The translations under genes and the position numbers were made by a program. The notes under the pieces were generated by a model, which made no database searches, had not been told where the DNA came from, and saw only the letters and a list, made by a program, of their open reading frames with translations. A DNA stretch of 7,957 nucleotides from an uncultured Allobaculum sp. (GTDB lineage: Bacteria; Bacillota_I; Bacilli_A; Erysipelotrichales; Erysipelotrichaceae): NCBI GenBank assembly GCA_948467695.1, contig CAOKFJ010000070.1:1-7957 (forward strand). The letters are read 5' to 3'. This document shows positions 6,295 to 7,957 of the stretch, one piece after another (within the stretch, counting starts at the first letter, position 1; each line of letters starts with the position of its first letter).

Positions 6295-6336
6295 AAAAAA
6301 CAAGCGCAGACAGGAGTTCAATATCCCGTCTGCGCT
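6295..6336 (-). terminator. Intercistronic terminator-like hairpin between binding-protein and permease genes
   Basis: A perfect 9-bp stem pairs 6303-6311 with 6328-6336; the 16-base loop can add three inner pairs. In minus-strand RNA it is followed by UUG then UUUUUU (6295-6302). It begins about 59 bases after the binding-protein stop codon. It should end or thin out transcription before the permease genes, or protect the 3' end of the binding-protein message. Both would favour excess binding protein over permease, as is common in CUT1 operons. Confidence 0.75.
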
Positions 6337-6394
6337 GTACTTTCGTTGCTTGTGCCCTGCAGGGCTAGCCGGGTTTGAAGAGAATGTTCAGTGC

Positions 6395-7729
6395 TTACTG
6401 AGCGAGTTCTTTTTCTGTTTTCCAGTTGTCTACGAAAGCTTCTTTGACTTTATCCCAGTTGGCATCGGTCGGATCAGCTGCGTACTGTGTCAGAGCAGAA
6501 CCCAGAACGTTCTTCCATTCTTCGGAAGGCATGGTTGTGAAGTTCCAGGATACCGGTGTCTTGCCCTCGTCGGTCAGTTTGATATCTTCCTGAACGAATA
6601 CGTTGGGAGACGGTTTGGCATCTTTGAACGGGATGGTGAATCCGAGATCGTCAGCCATGAAGGTTGTTCCTTCATCGGAAGTAACCAGCCAGTCCATGAA
6701 GTCCAGAGTTGCCTGAATGTCATCAGCGCTGGCTTCTTTATTGACTACCCAGTAGTTTTCAGTACCAGTAGACAGACCCTGATTGGCTTCGTCGCCTGCA
6801 CCGATGTAAATCGGAATCATGGTAAGCTGTTCGTCTGTCATTCCGGCGTCTTTGAGGTTTGTATATTCCCAGGATCCGTTCTGGAAGAATACAGCTTCGC
6901 CGTTGGTGAATTCGCGTTCGCTGTCGTCAGCCGTCTTGCCGGCAAGATCAGCGCCCGGTGTGGTGGAATCTGTTACATACAGATCGAAGATCTGACGGTA
7001 GTTGTCGAGGTATTTTCCGGTAACTTCGTCTTTGTCATCCACGCCGTCGTCTTTGTATTCGAAATACAGAGGCATGTTGGCCAGATGTGTTTTGAAACGC
7101 CAGTCGGACGATCCGTCCATGCCGGCGGAGGTGAATGCTGCAAAGCCGAGTTCGTCTTTGCGGGACTGAATGTCATCCGCTACATTTTTCAGATCCTCAA
7201 AGGATTTGATTTCATCAACGCTGTGTCCTGCTTTTTCGAGCAGTTCGGTGTTGACGATAATGCCGTAGGATTCAACGGCGAAGGCGATGGCTGCGACATC
7301 GTTGTCAGCTTTGTCGCCGACATACAGAGCGTAGTTGTCGCTTGTCAGCTGATTGAATACAGGGGTGTCATACAGGTTGTATGCATATTCAGCCCAGTTC
7401 TTCAGGCCGACAGGTCCATTGACCTGGAACAGTGTCGGCGCACCGCTCTTGCCCATTTCGGACATCAGGGTTGTTTCGTAGTTGCCGCTTGCGGCAGTAA
7501 CGACTTTGACTTCAACACCTTTTTCTTCAGTGTATTTCTTGGCCATTTCCTGCCAGGCTGCATCTGCTTCAGGCTTGAAGTTCAGATAGTAGACCGATCC
7601 TTTGGATCCGTCGCCTGCTGCTGTCGAGCCGTCATTCGTACCGGTTGATGATTCTCCGCCGTCACCGCATCCAGCAAGGAGCATGGAGCCCGCAAGAGCG
7701 GCTGCGGCGTATTTCTGCCAGTGTTTCAT
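6395..7729 (-). CDS. Sugar-binding lipoprotein of a CUT1 ABC transporter
   Basis: Extracellular solute-binding protein family 1 (MalE-like), 444 residues, anchored to the outer face of the membrane. The signal peptide has a Lys-containing start (MKHWQKY), an Ala/Leu core and the lipobox LLAGC, with Cys21 as the lipidated residue. A Gly/Ser/Thr-rich linker runs from 22 to about 45. The mature fold starts at SVYYLNF (45-51). It includes a segment of the family type at 275-292 (TNGEAVFFQNGSWEYTN) and many Trp and Tyr residues suited to stacking on sugars (for example Trp112, Trp210, Trp287, Trp327, Trp346, Trp395). The start at 7729 is chosen because AAGGAGG lies 7 bases before it and it gives a clean signal peptide; the frame is open to 7771 but that part is not signal-like. 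It is the first gene of the transporter operon. The ligand is unknown: malto-oligosaccharide is a guess from the nearby malQ. Confidence 0.93.
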   Translation of the reverse strand: MKHWQKYAAAALAGSMLLAGCGDGGESSTGTNDGSTAAGDGSKGSVYYLNFKPEADAAWQEMAKKYTEEKGVEVKVVTAASGNYETTLMSEMGKSGAPTLFQVNGPVGLKNWAEYAYNLYDTPVFNQLTSDNYALYVGDKADNDVAAIAFAVESYGIIVNTELLEKAGHSVDEIKSFEDLKNVADDIQSRKDELGFAAFTSAGMDGSSDWRFKTHLANMPLYFEYKDDGVDDKDEVTGKYLDNYRQIFDLYVTDSTTPGADLAGKTADDSEREFTNGEAVFFQNGSWEYTNLKDAGMTDEQLTMIPIYIGAGDEANQGLSTGTENYWVVNKEASADDIQATLDFMDWLVTSDEGTTFMADDLGFTIPFKDAKPSPNVFVQEDIKLTDEGKTPVSWNFTTMPSEEWKNVLGSALTQYAADPTDANWDKVKEAFVDNWKTEKELAQ

Positions 7730-7736
7730 CGATTTT

Positions 7737-7743
7737 CCTCCTT
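7737..7743 (-). promoter_or_regulatory. Ribosome binding site that fixes the binding-protein start
   Basis: AAGGAGG on the minus strand lies 7 bases upstream of the ATG at 7729. It is a near-full match to the anti-Shine-Dalgarno sequence and supports this start over the one 42 bases upstream. It begins one base after the leader stem (7745-7795) ends. Confidence 0.85.
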
Positions 7744-7744
7744 C

Positions 7745-7795
7745 AGTTTGTGGGCGTACAGGTATTCCCATAATTTCACCGCCTGATCACAAACT
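7745..7795 (-). promoter_or_regulatory. Leader stem-loop abutting the binding-protein ribosome binding site
   Basis: In minus-strand RNA AGUUUGUG (7795-7788) pairs perfectly with CACAAACU (7752-7745). After a 4-base bulge on one side, GGCG (7783-7780) pairs with CGCC (7756-7753). The loop is about 23 bases. The stem ends next to AAGGAGG and begins about nine bases after the predicted transcription start, so it fills most of the leader. It may protect the 5' end of the message, influence ribosome access, or be a DNA dyad for a repressor. No known riboswitch class was recognised. Confidence 0.5.
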
Positions 7796-7810
7796 TGTTT
7801 CGTTATTTTG

Positions 7811-7816
7811 ATTATA
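7811..7816 (-). promoter_or_regulatory. Perfect -10 box for the sugar ABC operon
   Basis: TATAAT is present on the minus strand, 81 bases upstream of the binding-protein start, predicting transcription from about 7804. The -35 window 17 bases upstream is GC-rich (GGGTAT) and unlike TTGACA, and there is no extended -10 TG. The mix of a perfect -10 with no -35 suggests that an activator is needed. An inverted GGG/CCC motif (around 7831-7840) falls at the -35 position. Confidence 0.6.
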
Positions 7817-7914
7817 GTGAGCGACATGACGGGATACCCCCTGCGATGACCGACTGAAATCCAAAGAAAGCAAGCGGTTTATTTTGTTTATCATATTGAG
7901 CAAATCACTTTACT

Positions 7915-7932
7915 TATCCGTATTTTCGGATA
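7915..7932. promoter_or_regulatory. Perfect inverted repeat upstream of the sugar ABC promoter
   Basis: TATCCG (7915-7920) and CGGATA (7927-7932) flank six bases. It lies about 100 bases upstream of the -10 box, in AT-rich DNA (7861-7957). No T-run follows on either strand, so it is unlikely to be a terminator. It could be an activator or repressor site for this operon or for a gene beyond the window. Confidence 0.4.
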
Positions 7933-7957
7933 GTTATTCTCTCATTCCATATTTCGC

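Noticed and set aside
7869..7885. Catabolite-responsive element (cre) for CcpA upstream of the sugar ABC promoter
   Set aside because: Only the central AA-N-CG-N-T part matches; the outer TG and CA positions fail, so the site is too weak to claim.

Overview
The window looks like a chromosomal piece of a Gram-positive Bacillota bacterium, probably a gut Clostridia or Erysipelotrichia relative. The reasons are strong AAGGAGG-type ribosome binding sites, a lipoprotein solute-binding protein in place of a periplasmic one, intrinsic hairpin-plus-U terminators after each transcription unit, and moderate GC content judged by eye. Species cannot be named from this sequence. All five convincing genes lie on the minus strand, so they are described here from high to low coordinates.

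Unit 1 (7957 to about 4306) is a carbohydrate uptake operon of the CUT1 ABC family. It starts with an upstream region holding a perfect TATAAT box and a leader stem-loop that ends next to the ribosome binding site. A sugar-binding lipoprotein gene follows (6395-7729). Next come an intercistronic terminator-like hairpin and a possible internal promoter. Two permease genes, malF-like (5283-6134) and malG-like (4441-5286), overlap by ATGA. A perfect 10-bp hairpin with a U-tract closes the operon. No ATPase gene is present, so the transporter probably borrows a shared MsmX/MsmK-type ATPase encoded elsewhere.

Unit 2 (about 4080 to 2211) is a 4-alpha-glucanotransferase gene, malQ (2263-3816). It sits behind a gene-free region of about 620 bp and ends in its own terminator. 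The gene-free region holds the most unusual signal in the window: six TTGC motifs (GCAA on the coding strand) spaced exactly 10 bp apart at 4021-4080, just upstream of a weak candidate promoter. MalQ rearranges maltodextrins in the cytoplasm, so the neighbouring transporter may import malto-oligosaccharides, but that substrate is inferred from context.

Unit 3 (about 2107 to 47) is a Na+/phosphate cotransporter of the NptA/PNaS type with a C-terminal PhoU-like domain (124-1884). It has its own promoter candidate and a strong terminator, and is probably independent of the sugar genes.

I found no mobile element, CRISPR array, tRNA, rRNA or clearly new multi-gene system. The second-look items are regulatory: the phased TTGC array, the differential-expression signals between the binding-protein and permease genes, the leader stem-loop of the first gene, and a small GTCCGCC-containing repeat in the non-coding gaps.
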